Source: Dictyocoela muelleri | Taxonomy: Eukaryota > Microsporidia | Assembly (NCBI GenBank): GCA_016256075.1 | Contig: SDVU01000403.1 | Location: 1-13,836 of the forward strand | Direction: 5' to 3' | DNA length: 13,836 nt | Part shown: positions 1-7,699 of the stretch, piece by piece | Layout: each line of letters starts with the position of its first letter | Numbering within the stretch: position 1 is the first letter of the stretch | The notes under the pieces: generated by a model | The model's database searches: none | Told to the model about the DNA's origin: nothing | Seen by the model: the letters and a program-made list of their open reading frames with translations, nothing else | Position numbers and translations under genes: made by a program

Positions 1-401
1 GGCATAGGGTTGAAGGTTCATGGATAGTGGGCGGTGTAGAACGGACACCAGAAAGAAGGATATTTTTAGAGAGGGTATAAGCGAGAAATGTAATTACTTT
101 GAGAGATTTTATTACACGTCATGTTCAGCTGCGATCAGTTATTTACACTGATTCGTGGAGAGAATACGTTGGATTGTCTGAGATTTTTTACCATCAGACG
201 GTTAATCATTCACAGAGTTTTGTTGATCCAAAAACTGGTATTCATACAAAAACAATCGAAGGAACGTGGTCTGTCCTAAATGTATTTGTAAAGAAGAGAA
301 ATTTAATTTCTAAATATCTTAAGTATTATTTGAGAATTTTTATTTTTATACGTAACGAAGGAAATCAAATCTTCGATATATTATTAAATTTATTTCTGTA
401 A
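1..401 (+). pseudogene. Merlin/ISXO2-like transposase, 3' part, broken
   Basis: This is the C-terminal half of a Merlin-superfamily (DDE_Tnp_IS1595, ISXO2-like) transposase, a cut-and-paste enzyme. Frame 3 is open from the window edge to the stop at 399-401 except for one TAA at 78-80. It carries the family hallmarks in order: a VEGSWIVGGVER block near 12-50, then IYTDSW (second catalytic Asp, codon about 149-151), then HQTVNHSQSFVDPKTGIHTKTIEGTW (cited by position 213-275; third acidic residue is the Glu of IEGTW, about 258-260). An RRKNEGN-like tail (IRNEGNQIFDILLN) follows. The ATG at 99 is internal to the domain and is not the real start. The N-terminal zinc-binding part and first Asp lie left of the window. 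No certain 3' terminal repeat was found; a run ending in CCAGCCCC near 478 is the only candidate. This copy belongs to a different Merlin lineage from the one at 10422-11649. One visible stop suggests a fairly young relic. Confidence 0.85.
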
Positions 402-735
402 TTTTTTATCTTTTTTTCTAATGGTTACTTTTTTTTATTTAGTTACTGAAATGTAAATAGCTAAAGTCCTCCAGCCCCTTATTTTTTTATAAAATTAAAA
501 ATGAATTGATTTAAAATAAAATTGATAATTAATTTTTAATTAATAAATTTTTAAAATTAATTATTTTTTTTTGTCGCGACCATAAGGGTTTTTTTTGTTT
601 TGAGGAATAAAGTATACGGAAACCTATTTTTTAAGGATTCGCATAATAGAATTAAATCTTTAAAAAACATATTTTTTTAAAAAAAATATAGTAAAAAATA
701 TTTTTTAAAGGCTACTTTAATAACAAATTTTATTG
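402..735. other. A/T-rich spacer with a hairpin
   Basis: This stretch of non-coding, homopolymer-rich DNA lies between the Merlin relic and SINE A. The only structure is an imperfect A/T hairpin at about 655-712, where TTTAAAAAACATATTTT pairs with AAAAATATTTTTTAAA. No gene or known element was recognised. Confidence 0.5.
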
Positions 736-748
736 ATAACAAAAAAAT

Positions 749-1219
749 GCATATATATATATATATATATTACATGATGATAACATCCATAGCTGTTAAC
801 TCGGAAAGTTGTCTTCGACTATCGTCTTTAGTCATCTTGATCCGGGTGTTTAAATAATACGTCTTTTCATAAGGTACACATAAGCCACTGTATACGCGAT
901 TTTCGTTTTATAAATGAATCGTCAGGATACAGTTATATACTGGATTTTCATGAATATTTATTTTTCACTACGTTTTGCCGAGATGCGTCGACGACTCATC
1001 CCAACACATTCGAGAGTTCCTTCTTCTTCATTGAAATTTGTAAACCAAGTCATAATCGGCTATATCACACTACAAGAACTGTATCTTACTACTATATTTA
1101 TATATTTTTTGACCACTTAATGTCATTACCTAATTATTTATTAAAGAGTGAAGTCAACGTGATCGAACCTTGATACTTAAATTTTCAGTTCAATAGTCTA
1201 ACCACTGAACTATCTGGCC
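749..1219 (-). mobile_element. tRNA-derived SINE, copy A
   Basis: This is a full-length copy of the window's SINE family, inserted in minus orientation. On the minus strand it starts with the tRNA-like head GGCCAGATAGTTCAGTGGTT (pol III A box) at about 1217, then a weakened B box near 1165-1175. The family body follows, including the conserved stretch ending CGCGTATACAG (read as CTGTATACGCG on the plus strand near 891). The 3' end is ATGTTATCATCATGTA and then a (TA)n tail at about 750-770. An imperfect target-site duplication flanks it: ATAACAAAAAAAT at 736-748 and ATAACGAAAAAAA at 1220-1232. The small plus-strand ORF at 914-1120 lies inside it and is a chance frame. Movement would need a LINE reverse transcriptase in trans. 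Confidence 0.85.
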
Positions 1220-1361
1220 ATAACGAAAAAAAAATAAAACTTAAAACATTCTTATAATCAGTTATTCACCAAATAAAAAACTTAGACCAGAATATTAGTT
1301 AATCTTATCTTATACAGTAGAATTATTAAACTAAAAACAGAATTCAGCATATAGTACAGTT

Positions 1362-1545
1362 CTTTTCATTATTATAAGTCTCTTATTTCATTATTATAAG
1401 TCCCTAATTTCATTATTATAAGTCCATAGTCTCATTATTATAAGTCCCTAATTTCATTATTATAAGTCCCTAATTTCATTATTATAAGTCCCTAATTTCA
1501 TTATTATAAGTCCCTAATTTCATATTATAGATTTCTAAATTTCAA
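1362..1545. repeat. 22-bp tandem array, outer layer, left arm
   Basis: There are seven near-identical copies of a 22-bp unit with the core CATTATTATAAGTCCCTAAT, followed by one decayed copy (CATATTATAG). It is mirrored at 3015-3200. Confidence 0.9.
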
Positions 1546-1564
1546 TAATATATTAATGATTAAA

Positions 1565-1800
1565 GGGCTTTGCAAGGTTATAGACCCCTTTTTAAGTTAT
1601 AGAACTCTTTCTGTATAGTAATAGACCACTTTATGCAAATTTATAGACCTTTTATTAAGTTATAGACCCATTTTTGCAAAGTTAAAGAATATTTTTGCAG
1701 TGTTATAGACCCTTTTTGTTGTGTAATATATCTTTTTTGCAGTGTTATAGCTCCCTTTGCAGTGTTATAGACATCTTTTGCCTGAGTTATAGATGATCCG
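1565..1800. repeat. GTTATAGACCC tandem array, middle layer, left arm
   Basis: About ten diverged units of roughly 20-24 bp are built on TTGCAGTGTTATAGACCC, with variants such as TTTTAAGTTATAGAACTC. The complement appears in reverse order at about 2750-2995. Confidence 0.8.
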
Positions 1801-1829
1801 CATAAATTAGACTAGATTTATTTTTTTCA

Positions 1830-2508
1830 TTATTTATCACCCTTATTTTTAACTTTTATTTTTTAACCCTTGTTTTTTAACCATTGTTTAAAAACACTTG
1901 TATTTCAGTCCTTATTTTTGGACCTTAATTTTTAACCCTTATTTTTAACCTTTATATTATAACCATTTTATTATAGCCCTTATTTTTTAGCCATTGTTTT
2001 TTAACCATTGTTTTGAACCATTATTTTTCTAACCCTTATTTCAACCCTCATTTCTAGCCCTTATATGATAACTATTATATTCTATCCCTTATTTTTTAGC
2101 CATTTTTCATTAACCATTATTTTTAACCATATTTTTTACTCATATTTTTTGTCCCATATTTTTTAACACATATTATTTAACCCATATTATTAAACCCATG
2201 TTTTTTAGCCCTTATTTTTTAGTCCTTATTTTTTAGTGATTATTTTTTAGCCCTTGTTTTTTAGCCCCTGTTTTTTAGCCCCTGTTTTTTAGACCTTATT
2301 TTTTAGCCCTTATTTTTTAGCCCTTATTTTTTAACATTTATTTTTTAATCCTTATTTTTTACCCCTTATTTTTAAACCCTTATATATTAACCCTTATTTT
2401 ATAACCTCCTTGTAACCCTTATTTTTTACCCCTCCTCTTTTTAAGTCCTTCTTTTTTTCACCTTATTTTTTTTAACCTAGCCTTTTAATTCTTATTTTTG
2501 TAACCTTT
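1830..2508. repeat. TAACCCTTATTTTTTAG tandem array, inner layer, left arm
   Basis: Dozens of 15-18-bp degenerate units (TTAACCCTTATTTTT, TAGCCCTTATTTTTTAG) fill the inner left arm. Some resemble CCCTAA telomere words, but the period is far too long and irregular for a telomere. Confidence 0.8.
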
Positions 2509-2740
2509 GTTAAAAAAGGGGTTAAAAAATAAGGTTGTAAGGAGATTAAAAAAAAATAAGAGTTGAAAAAGAAGAGTTGAAAAATAAGGGGTACAATAAA
2601 ATTATTATAATATAAAGGTTAAAAATAAGGTTTAAAAATTAAGGGCTAAAAAATAAGGACTAAAATACAAGGGTTAAAAAACAAGTGTAAAAAATAAGGT
2701 TTAAAAAAACTTTAAAATAAGGGTTATAAATAATGAAAAA
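2509..2740. repeat. Inner layer, right arm (complement of TAACCCTTATT array)
   Basis: Units such as GGGTTAAAAAATAAGG mirror the inner left array. This arm is about 230 bp against about 680 bp on the left, so the loss or gain of units is concentrated in this layer. Confidence 0.8.
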
Positions 2741-2749
2741 AATTAATCT

Positions 2750-2995
2750 AGGCGAATTTACGCGGATAATCTATAACACTGGCATAGGGGTCTATAACAC
2801 TGCAAAAATAGCTATAACACCGCAAAAAAGGTCTATAACACAACAAAAAGAGTCTATAACACTGCAAAAATATCATATAACTATTCAAAATGGCACTTGA
2901 TTTGAAAGGGTCTACAAGTTTGCAGAAAGGAGTCTATTACTATACATAAAGGAGTCTATAGGTTAAAAAGGGGGCCTATATCCTCGCAAAGCCCT
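2750..2995. repeat. Middle layer, right arm (GTCTATAACACTGCAAAA array)
   Basis: About ten units on GGTCTATAACACTGCAAAA form the complement of the 1565-1800 array in reverse order, ending in CTCGCAAAGCCCTG opposite AGGGCTTTGCAAGG. Confidence 0.8.
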
Positions 2996-3014
2996 GTATT
3001 AATTAATATATTAA

Positions 3015-3200
3015 TGAAATTTAGAAATCTATAATAATGAAATTAGGGACTTATAATAATGAAATAAGGGACTTATAATAATGAAATAAGGGATTTATAA
3101 TAATGAAATTAGGGACTTATAATAATGAAATTAGGAACTTATAATAATGAAATTAGGGACTTATAATAATGAAAAAAGGGACTTATAATAATGAAAAGGA
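3015..3200. repeat. 22-bp tandem array, outer layer, right arm
   Basis: One decayed and seven good copies of TTATAATAATGAAATTAGGG (22-bp period) form the mirror image of 1362-1545 with the same copy number. Confidence 0.9.
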
Positions 3201-3257
3201 CTGTATTTGTTCAAAAATTATACAATTGGTTTCAAAACAAACGAGCTAGAAATATTC

Positions 3258-3586
3258 GGTTCTCCAACGGGTTAAGCACATCCTATTTTTTAGTAAATAG
3301 CCATCCATAAGAGAAAATTACATGATTCTTATCTGAAATAAGCGTAAAATCACGATTTATTTTTATTTATAACAATAACAATTCTTTTTTGTCTAAATAT
3401 AGATTTTTTAGATTTTCCGCAAGGCGGGAATTTTGTAAACTTCTATATTTCGACACAAAGGGATTATTATTTCTATAAATAATTATAAATTGTGATTTTA
3501 CGCTTATTTAAGATAAGAATCATGTAATTTTCTCTTACGTATGGCGATTTACTAAAAATAAAAGGTGCTTAAGCCGTTGGAGAACC
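3258..3586. mobile_element. Palindromic MITE-1 (329 bp)
   Basis: This non-autonomous element has terminal inverted repeats of about 100 bp. The left end is GGTTCTCCAACGGGTTAAGC and the right end, read inwards on the minus strand, is GGTTCTCCAACGGCTTAAGC. Similarity continues through ATTACATGATTCTTATCTGA and AATAAGCGTAAAATCAC in both arms. The 8-bp flanks AAATATTC (3250-3257) and AATAATTC (3587-3594) agree at six positions and look like a decayed target-site duplication. GG...CC ends plus an 8-bp duplication fit Merlin-type mobilisation. The segment around ATGATTCTTATCTGAAATAA is shared with MITE-2. Confidence 0.8.
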
Positions 3587-3906
3587 AATAATTCAAAGTT
3601 AAACTACCTTTAATTTGTGTATCTTTCAAAAAAAAGACCCAAATTTTTTAGAAAAAAATTTATATATCTAATTTAATAGAATGAATACAAAAAGACAAAT
3701 TTATTCAATATTTTTCATTAATATTTGAATATCTGTAATGTATTTAACAACGACATCCGTTCAAGTGATAATTAATAATTATAAAATAGTTAAAATCTTA
3801 GTCGAATCTCGGCGAACGAGCATTTATGTAAAATAAAAAATTTGTAAAAATAATTTTATAAACATTAAAAAAATATAATTTATTAGATAAAAGAATTAAA
3901 TAAAAT

Positions 3907-3966
3907 AATTCAATCGAGATTCGAACCTAGTCGCAGTCTGAGGAGATTTCCCGATTGGTTAACCAC
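3907..3966 (-). other. tRNA-like fragment with B box (minus strand)
   Basis: Read on the minus strand it has GTGGTTAACC, then about 36 nt, then GCGACTAGGTTCGAATCTCG, which has a good pol III B box (GGTTCGAATC). The A box is degenerate and no cloverleaf arms pair convincingly, so a functional tRNA is unlikely. It shares the GCGACT(A/G)GGTTCGA word and spacing with plus-strand 10070-10112, which suggests a second, decayed tRNA-derived repeat family. Confidence 0.35.
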
Positions 3967-3971
3967 AGTTA

Positions 3972-3999
3972 GTGTTCACTTTAAATTTAATGTGAACAC
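3972..3999. repeat. 28-bp near-perfect palindrome
   Basis: GTGTTCACTTTAAATTTAAT followed by GTGAACAC folds on itself with one mismatched pair. A third half-site, GTGTTCACATT, recurs at 4020-4030, so there are three related half-sites within 60 bp. It may be the tips of a decayed element. Confidence 0.6.
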
Positions 4000-4116
4000 G
4001 TCAAAAATTTTGTCAGTTAGTGTTCACATTAAGGAGATCTGTCTGTATAATAATGAAATATATTTTTGATATAATTAATGGCTTCAATTTTGACAAAATT
4101 AATTTTGCTTATTTTT

Positions 4117-4192
4117 TCTATAAAATGATTTTGTCATTTTATCTGTAAAATATTTTGTCATTTTTTCCGTTAAAATGACTTTGTCATTAAAT
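4117..4192. repeat. ~25-bp tandem repeat, three units
   Basis: Three diverged units share TAAAATGATTTTGTCATTTT. The word AAAATGAYTTTGTCATT is itself partly palindromic. Confidence 0.65.
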
Positions 4193-4382
4193 CGGAAAGC
4201 CTTCCATTAATTAATTAAAAAAAATTAAATATAAAAAAACTAAGATTAATTTTTATTAAGCGCGTTGTATTTTATTTTTCCACCATGCTTATTTATTAAT
4301 GATAATATTTTACCATTTTATTTTTTTCACTAATACCCTTTTATCAAGGTATAAATAAAAAAATAATAATCCTAAAGAACTT

Positions 4383-4520
4383 ATGCTAGTTTATAATTAT
4401 TTAAACCATGGAATTGCTCCAAATTTTACAAGAGGTTTCCAAAGACGGAATTTCATAAATAAATATTCTGTTTTCACATATATAAACATTTTTTATATAC
4501 AAAACAGCGAAATTCTCTGA
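4383..4520 (+). other. Short ORF, 45 codons, unrecognised
   Basis: An ATG-to-TGA frame encodes a basic, aromatic-rich peptide beginning MLVYNYLNHGIAPNFTRGFQ. It has no recognisable domain and no signal peptide. It lies about 75 bp before another short ORF in the same stretch. In DNA this A/T-rich a frame of this length can arise by chance, and its slightly mixed composition is the only hint that it may be a decayed gene piece. Confidence 0.15.
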
Positions 4521-4593
4521 AAAGATACATTTCTCAAATTGAATCAGACTAATAAAAATAATATTCCCAAAACACTTACCTAGTCACATAGGA

Positions 4594-4755
4594 ATGAATA
4601 AAATTAAGACTTTAGTTGATGAAAAATTTAATGGAATTCTATCTTGCGACATTTCTAACTTTATATCATTTTTTAGAACATGTGATGGCAATAAAAACCC
4701 TAAAGTTTCAAATAAAATAGTAAAATCGTTATCGAAGATGTTTAACAGCATATAA
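4594..4755 (+). other. Short ORF, 53 codons, unrecognised
   Basis: An ATG-to-TAA frame encodes a peptide starting MNKIKTLVDEKFNGILSCDI and ending SKIVKSLSKMFNSI-like. An in-frame TAG lies just upstream (about 4582), so it cannot extend. The composition is protein-like (acidic and basic residues alternating, two Cys), but no family was recognised and no promoter signal is evident. It may be a remnant of a host gene or a chance frame. Confidence 0.2.
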
Positions 4756-4894
4756 TAGGTGATCTCTGGATTTTAGTATGTATTCGAATTTTAATTTAGG
4801 ATACTAACATGCCTTTGTTTTAATTGATTGTGGGTCTTCTTTAGAATGTTGCCCAAACCCAAGGTAAGCTACCTTGGATTTATATTTTTAAATA

Positions 4895-4936
4895 AAATCA
4901 ATTTTTAATAAATCAATTTTTAATAAATCAATTTTA
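4895..4936. repeat. 15-bp tandem repeat, three units
   Basis: The unit AATCAATTTTTAATA is repeated about three times just inside the left end of the TIR element. This is ordinary low-complexity expansion. Confidence 0.7.
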
Positions 4937-4944
4937 TGCAATTT

Positions 4945-5332
4945 AAATGATTATTTAATACCGATTTCACAATGAAATTAAGCATCAATAACTATAGTGG
5001 TAATATATAGTAATTCTAATGTGATTTATCTGATTAAGAATTAGTCTAATATGATATAAAGCTAAAAAAACACTACCGGCTGTGATGATTGCGACGACGC
5101 ATTTCGGCAAATAAATAGAAACTAACGAAAATGAAGAGCCTATAATTGCCAGTACGTTGTTGATTCATTGATATAATTAAAATGGCGTATACAATATGGC
5201 CGTCGGGGTTATTATGAGAGACCTATTGGTTTAATACCAAAAAACAAAGCTCTAAAGACTAAATTTAGTGACATCTCTTCAGTTAACAATTATACATATT
5301 GTCAGCATGTATTGTATATTAATAATTATTAA
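4945..5332 (+). mobile_element. tRNA-derived SINE, copy F (old, headless)
   Basis: This diverged copy can be followed by several anchor words in the correct order: ATGAAATTAAGC, ATAACTATA, CTGATTAAG followed by TAGTCTAATATGA, GCGACGACGCAT, TTGATTCATTGAT, GCGTATACA, and GTCAGCATGTA at the 3' end. The tRNA head with A and B boxes is missing, replaced by the 15-bp repeat. No duplication was found. It is the most diverged copy in the window, hence probably the oldest. Confidence 0.75.
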
Positions 5333-5706
5333 ATAAGAAATATTAAAAATAAATAAACCAAATATTTAAGACTAATTCTAATCTTTCGGTGAAACAAATA
5401 AAAATAAATTGCTTTTAGTGATCAATTTTCATTTACAGTAAGAAGAAACAGAAAGTGGTAAATAATTTTTTAACATTTATTGTGAGTTATTATCAGACAA
5501 TCACGAGCAATTTGTAATAATATGTGTTTTTTAAATTATGATTTATAAAAAAAAATCAAAAAAAAATATAATTATTTATAAAAAAATTTGATTTAAAAAT
5601 ATAATATGAAGGGCTGTGATATTTTTTTTAAAAAAAATCAAAATTTTGCTTTTCTTTAGAATGTTGCCCAGTTTCGAAAATTGGGCAACATTCTAAAGAA
5701 GACCCG

Positions 5707-6140
5707 AAAAAACTATGCTTTCTAATTGAAATGTACTTAAGGAATTCATGACAGGATTTATTTTAGCACCGCCATGCCACCCCATCGATGTTTCCTTTGT
5801 ATTTAACCCTTTTTAAGGAACACATACACCCTTCACAGTATATAATAGAGCGTAATAGTCCCCTATCCTGCAAAAATTTTATCGTTAGATCATTTGTATT
5901 TCTTATTGACAATAATATTCGAAATTTATATTAAGCATGGGGGTGTTTTTTTTTCCCTATAGGGGAAAAAAACAGAACAGATCCAAATAAATATTTATTT
6001 TTTTTAAAAAAAGTTATTAATTAAAAATAGGGGTGTCATTTTGGTTTTATACTGACGAATCTCGACATTTGATTTTAAATTTAATTTTAAAGAAATCAAT
6101 TTTCAAATATAAAAAATAAGAGTCATTTATGTTCGTAAGG
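5707..6140. other. Spacer with a poly-T/poly-A hairpin
   Basis: No gene was seen. The one structure is a strong hairpin at 5944-5972 (GTTTTTTTTTCCCTATAGGG with the complementary G/A run). The remainder is low-complexity sequence. Confidence 0.5.
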
Positions 6141-6151
6141 GTCTCTTAATA

Positions 6152-6604
6152 GCCAGATAGCTCAGTGGTTAACACCCTTTTATGTAAAAATTAAGTATCT
6201 CGGTTAGAATCCCGCAGACGTCACTCTTTAATAAATAACAAGGGAATGACATTAAGCGGCCATAACTATATAAATATAGTATAATATACAGTTGTTTCAG
6301 TGTGTTATAGCTGATTAATACTTGGTATAATATGGCAAAGAAGCAGAAGCGACTCTCTTAGGTGTCGATTAGGGCGGCGACGACACTCGGAAAAAAGTAG
6401 TAAAAAACAAAATTCCTGAAAAGCCACGACTTACCTGTATACTGCTGAGTCATTGATAAAACGAAAATCGCGTATACAGCTGGACTTATAGGTAGCTTAG
6501 AAAGTGACGTATTATTGGAACATCAACAACAAAAAGTCATAGACGCGGTAGGCGACAACTCTCCGGGTTTTTATCTATGGATGTTGTCAATATGTAATAT
6601 AAGT
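6152..6604 (+). mobile_element. tRNA-derived SINE, copy B with 11-bp duplication
   Basis: The tRNA-like head GCCAGATAGCTCAGTGGTTA contains a good A box (TAGCTCAGTGG), followed by a B-box region (GGTTAGAATCCCG) at about 6202-6214. The family body follows, with the conserved words AATGACATTAAGCGG, GCGGCGACG and ATCGCGTATACAGCTGGACT, then GGATGTTGTCAATATGTAAT at the 3' end. It is flanked by exact direct repeats GTCTCTTAATA at 6141-6151 and 6605-6615, the size expected of target-primed reverse transcription. The (TA)n tail is very short here. The A box is intact and the B box has one transition from the GGTTCGAATCC consensus, so pol III transcription is conceivable. Confidence 0.9.
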
Positions 6605-6615
6605 GTCTCTTAATA

Positions 6616-6952
6616 ATTTGATATGAATTTTTTTTATGATTAATTTTTTATATTAAATTATAAAAATGGTGTCTTTTGGTTAGGGGGTGAGGTATTTTTG
6701 GTGCATATCAATGTGTATTTAGAATTTGATGGAGTTAATAATAAAATTAAGTTTTTTTTTTCAAATAAACAAAATTTTTAATCAAAAAATAAGTTTTTAT
6801 CCCAAATAGAATTTATGTTTTGTCCTTTAAAATAATGTAAATTTTAATCACTATTTTTAGGAAATAATTATTAAATTGATAGTTGTAATTTCATTGAAAT
6901 ATTTGTTTCTTAAAAATCAACAAAAAAAATTCTCAGATTAAAAATATTTAAC
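6616..6952. other. A/T-rich spacer
   Basis: This is simple A/T-rich DNA between SINE copies B and E. I see no gene, repeat family or regulatory site in it. Confidence 0.5.
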
Positions 6953-6965
6953 ATTTATGAATATA

Positions 6966-7418
6966 TATTACATGTTTACAACATCCATAGCTGCCAACCC
7001 GATGAGTTATCTCCTACCGTGGTCTGTGACCCATAGTTCTTGGTGTCCTAATAATACACCACTCCTAAACTAAACAGAAGTCCATCTGTATACGCGATCT
7101 TCATTTTATCAATGACTCGGCAATATACATGTAATCTGTAACTTTTCATGAATTTTTATTTTTCACTACTTTGAGCCGAGATGCCTCACCGCACTCATCT
7201 CCCACACCTAGGAGAATCTATTCTAAAACATTTTCATATTAGACCAAGTATTAATTTGCTATAGCACACTATAAACTGTATATTATTCTATAATTATATA
7301 GTTATGACCGCTTAATGCCATTTCCTCATTATTTCTTAAAGAGTGAGATCGGTGGGATTCAAACAAAGGTATTTAAATTTTACATTCAAGAGTGTTAACC
7401 ACTGAGCTATCTGGCCTT
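6966..7418 (-). mobile_element. tRNA-derived SINE, copy E with 13-bp duplication
   Basis: On the minus strand the head is GGCCAGATAGCTCAGTGGTT with an intact A box, then TGTTTGAATCCCACC as a B-box variant. The family body follows, including CGCGTATACAG-like sequence near 7093 and GGATGTTGTAAACATGTAAT at the 3' end. The direct repeats ATTTATGAATATA at 6953-6965 and 7419-7431 are exact over 13 bp. It is about the same length as copy B and in the opposite orientation, so the two could form a hairpin of about 450 bp per arm. Confidence 0.9.
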
Positions 7419-7699
7419 ATTTATGAATATAAAAATTAGGTATTTGTTACTTAATTAAGTGTCACAAATATCTTCATTAATAGAGAACATTATATTTTAA
7501 GAGGATTTTTAAACGAGAAAAAATGTATTATTATAAGGAGATGTTAGTTCTCCAACGAGCCAGAGTCTCTATTCGAATTTGTACATTCAAATTAGTTAGA
7601 ACAGTGCTTCTCACGGAGTCATAGGTGACCCCAGGAATAATTTTGACTTTTAAGGGGTAATTTTGCTATGTTTTCAAAAAAAATTTCAAGGGTTAGAAA

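Larger units (their letters stand above)
1355..3205. mobile_element. Giant foldback element with nested mirrored tandem repeats
   Basis: The whole interval is a large imperfect inverted repeat centred near 2510. The ends are TACAGTTCTTTTCATTATTA on the left and its counterpart ending GGACTGTA on the right, so the element proper is CAGT...ACTG flanked by a TA duplication (1355-1356, 3204-3205). The left arm is about 1150 bp and the right about 695 bp. Each arm has three repeat layers from the outside in: a 22-bp unit (TCATTATTATAAGTCCCTAA core), a unit built on TTGCAGTGTTATAGACCC, and a 16-17-bp unit on TAACCCTTATTTTTTAG. The right arm repeats them in reverse order and complement. No transposase is encoded. 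TACAGT ends, a TA duplication and TTATAA-containing end repeats resemble pogo-like Tc1/mariner elements; that assignment is inference. Confidence 0.75.
3595..4382. other. A/T-rich spacer with tRNA-like scrap and palindrome
   Basis: No gene was seen. The stretch contains the B-box-like scrap near 3907-3966, the palindrome at 3972-3999, the direct repeat AGTTAGTGTTCAC (3967 and 4015) and the short tandem repeat at 4117-4192, each listed separately. The remainder is low-complexity A/T DNA. Confidence 0.6.
4831..5706. mobile_element. Unclassified TIR element (876 bp) enclosing SINE F
   Basis: The ends are perfect inverted repeats of about 23 bp: GGGTCTTCTTTAGAATGTTG on the left (continuing CCCAA) and, read inwards from the right, the same sequence. 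The right end also carries an immediate mirrored copy of the terminal word (from about 5655), forming a hairpin around AGTTTCGAAAATTGG. The left end has a small palindrome, CCAAGGTAAGCTACCTTGG, just inside. No transposase or clear target-site duplication is visible, and the termini match no superfamily I can name. The interior holds an old SINE copy and A/T-rich DNA. Confidence 0.6.

Noticed and set aside
914-1120. 68-codon plus-strand ORF
   Set aside because: It lies wholly within the minus-strand SINE copy A and has no protein-family features; it is a chance frame in repeat DNA.
1830-2740. Telomere-like CCCTAA/TTAGGG words
   Set aside because: The units are 15-18 bp, irregular and mirrored inside a foldback element flanked by unrelated sequence, not a telomeric array.
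1362-3200. CRISPR-like regular repeats
   Set aside because: The 22-bp units are directly tandem with no unique spacers, and the setting is eukaryotic.
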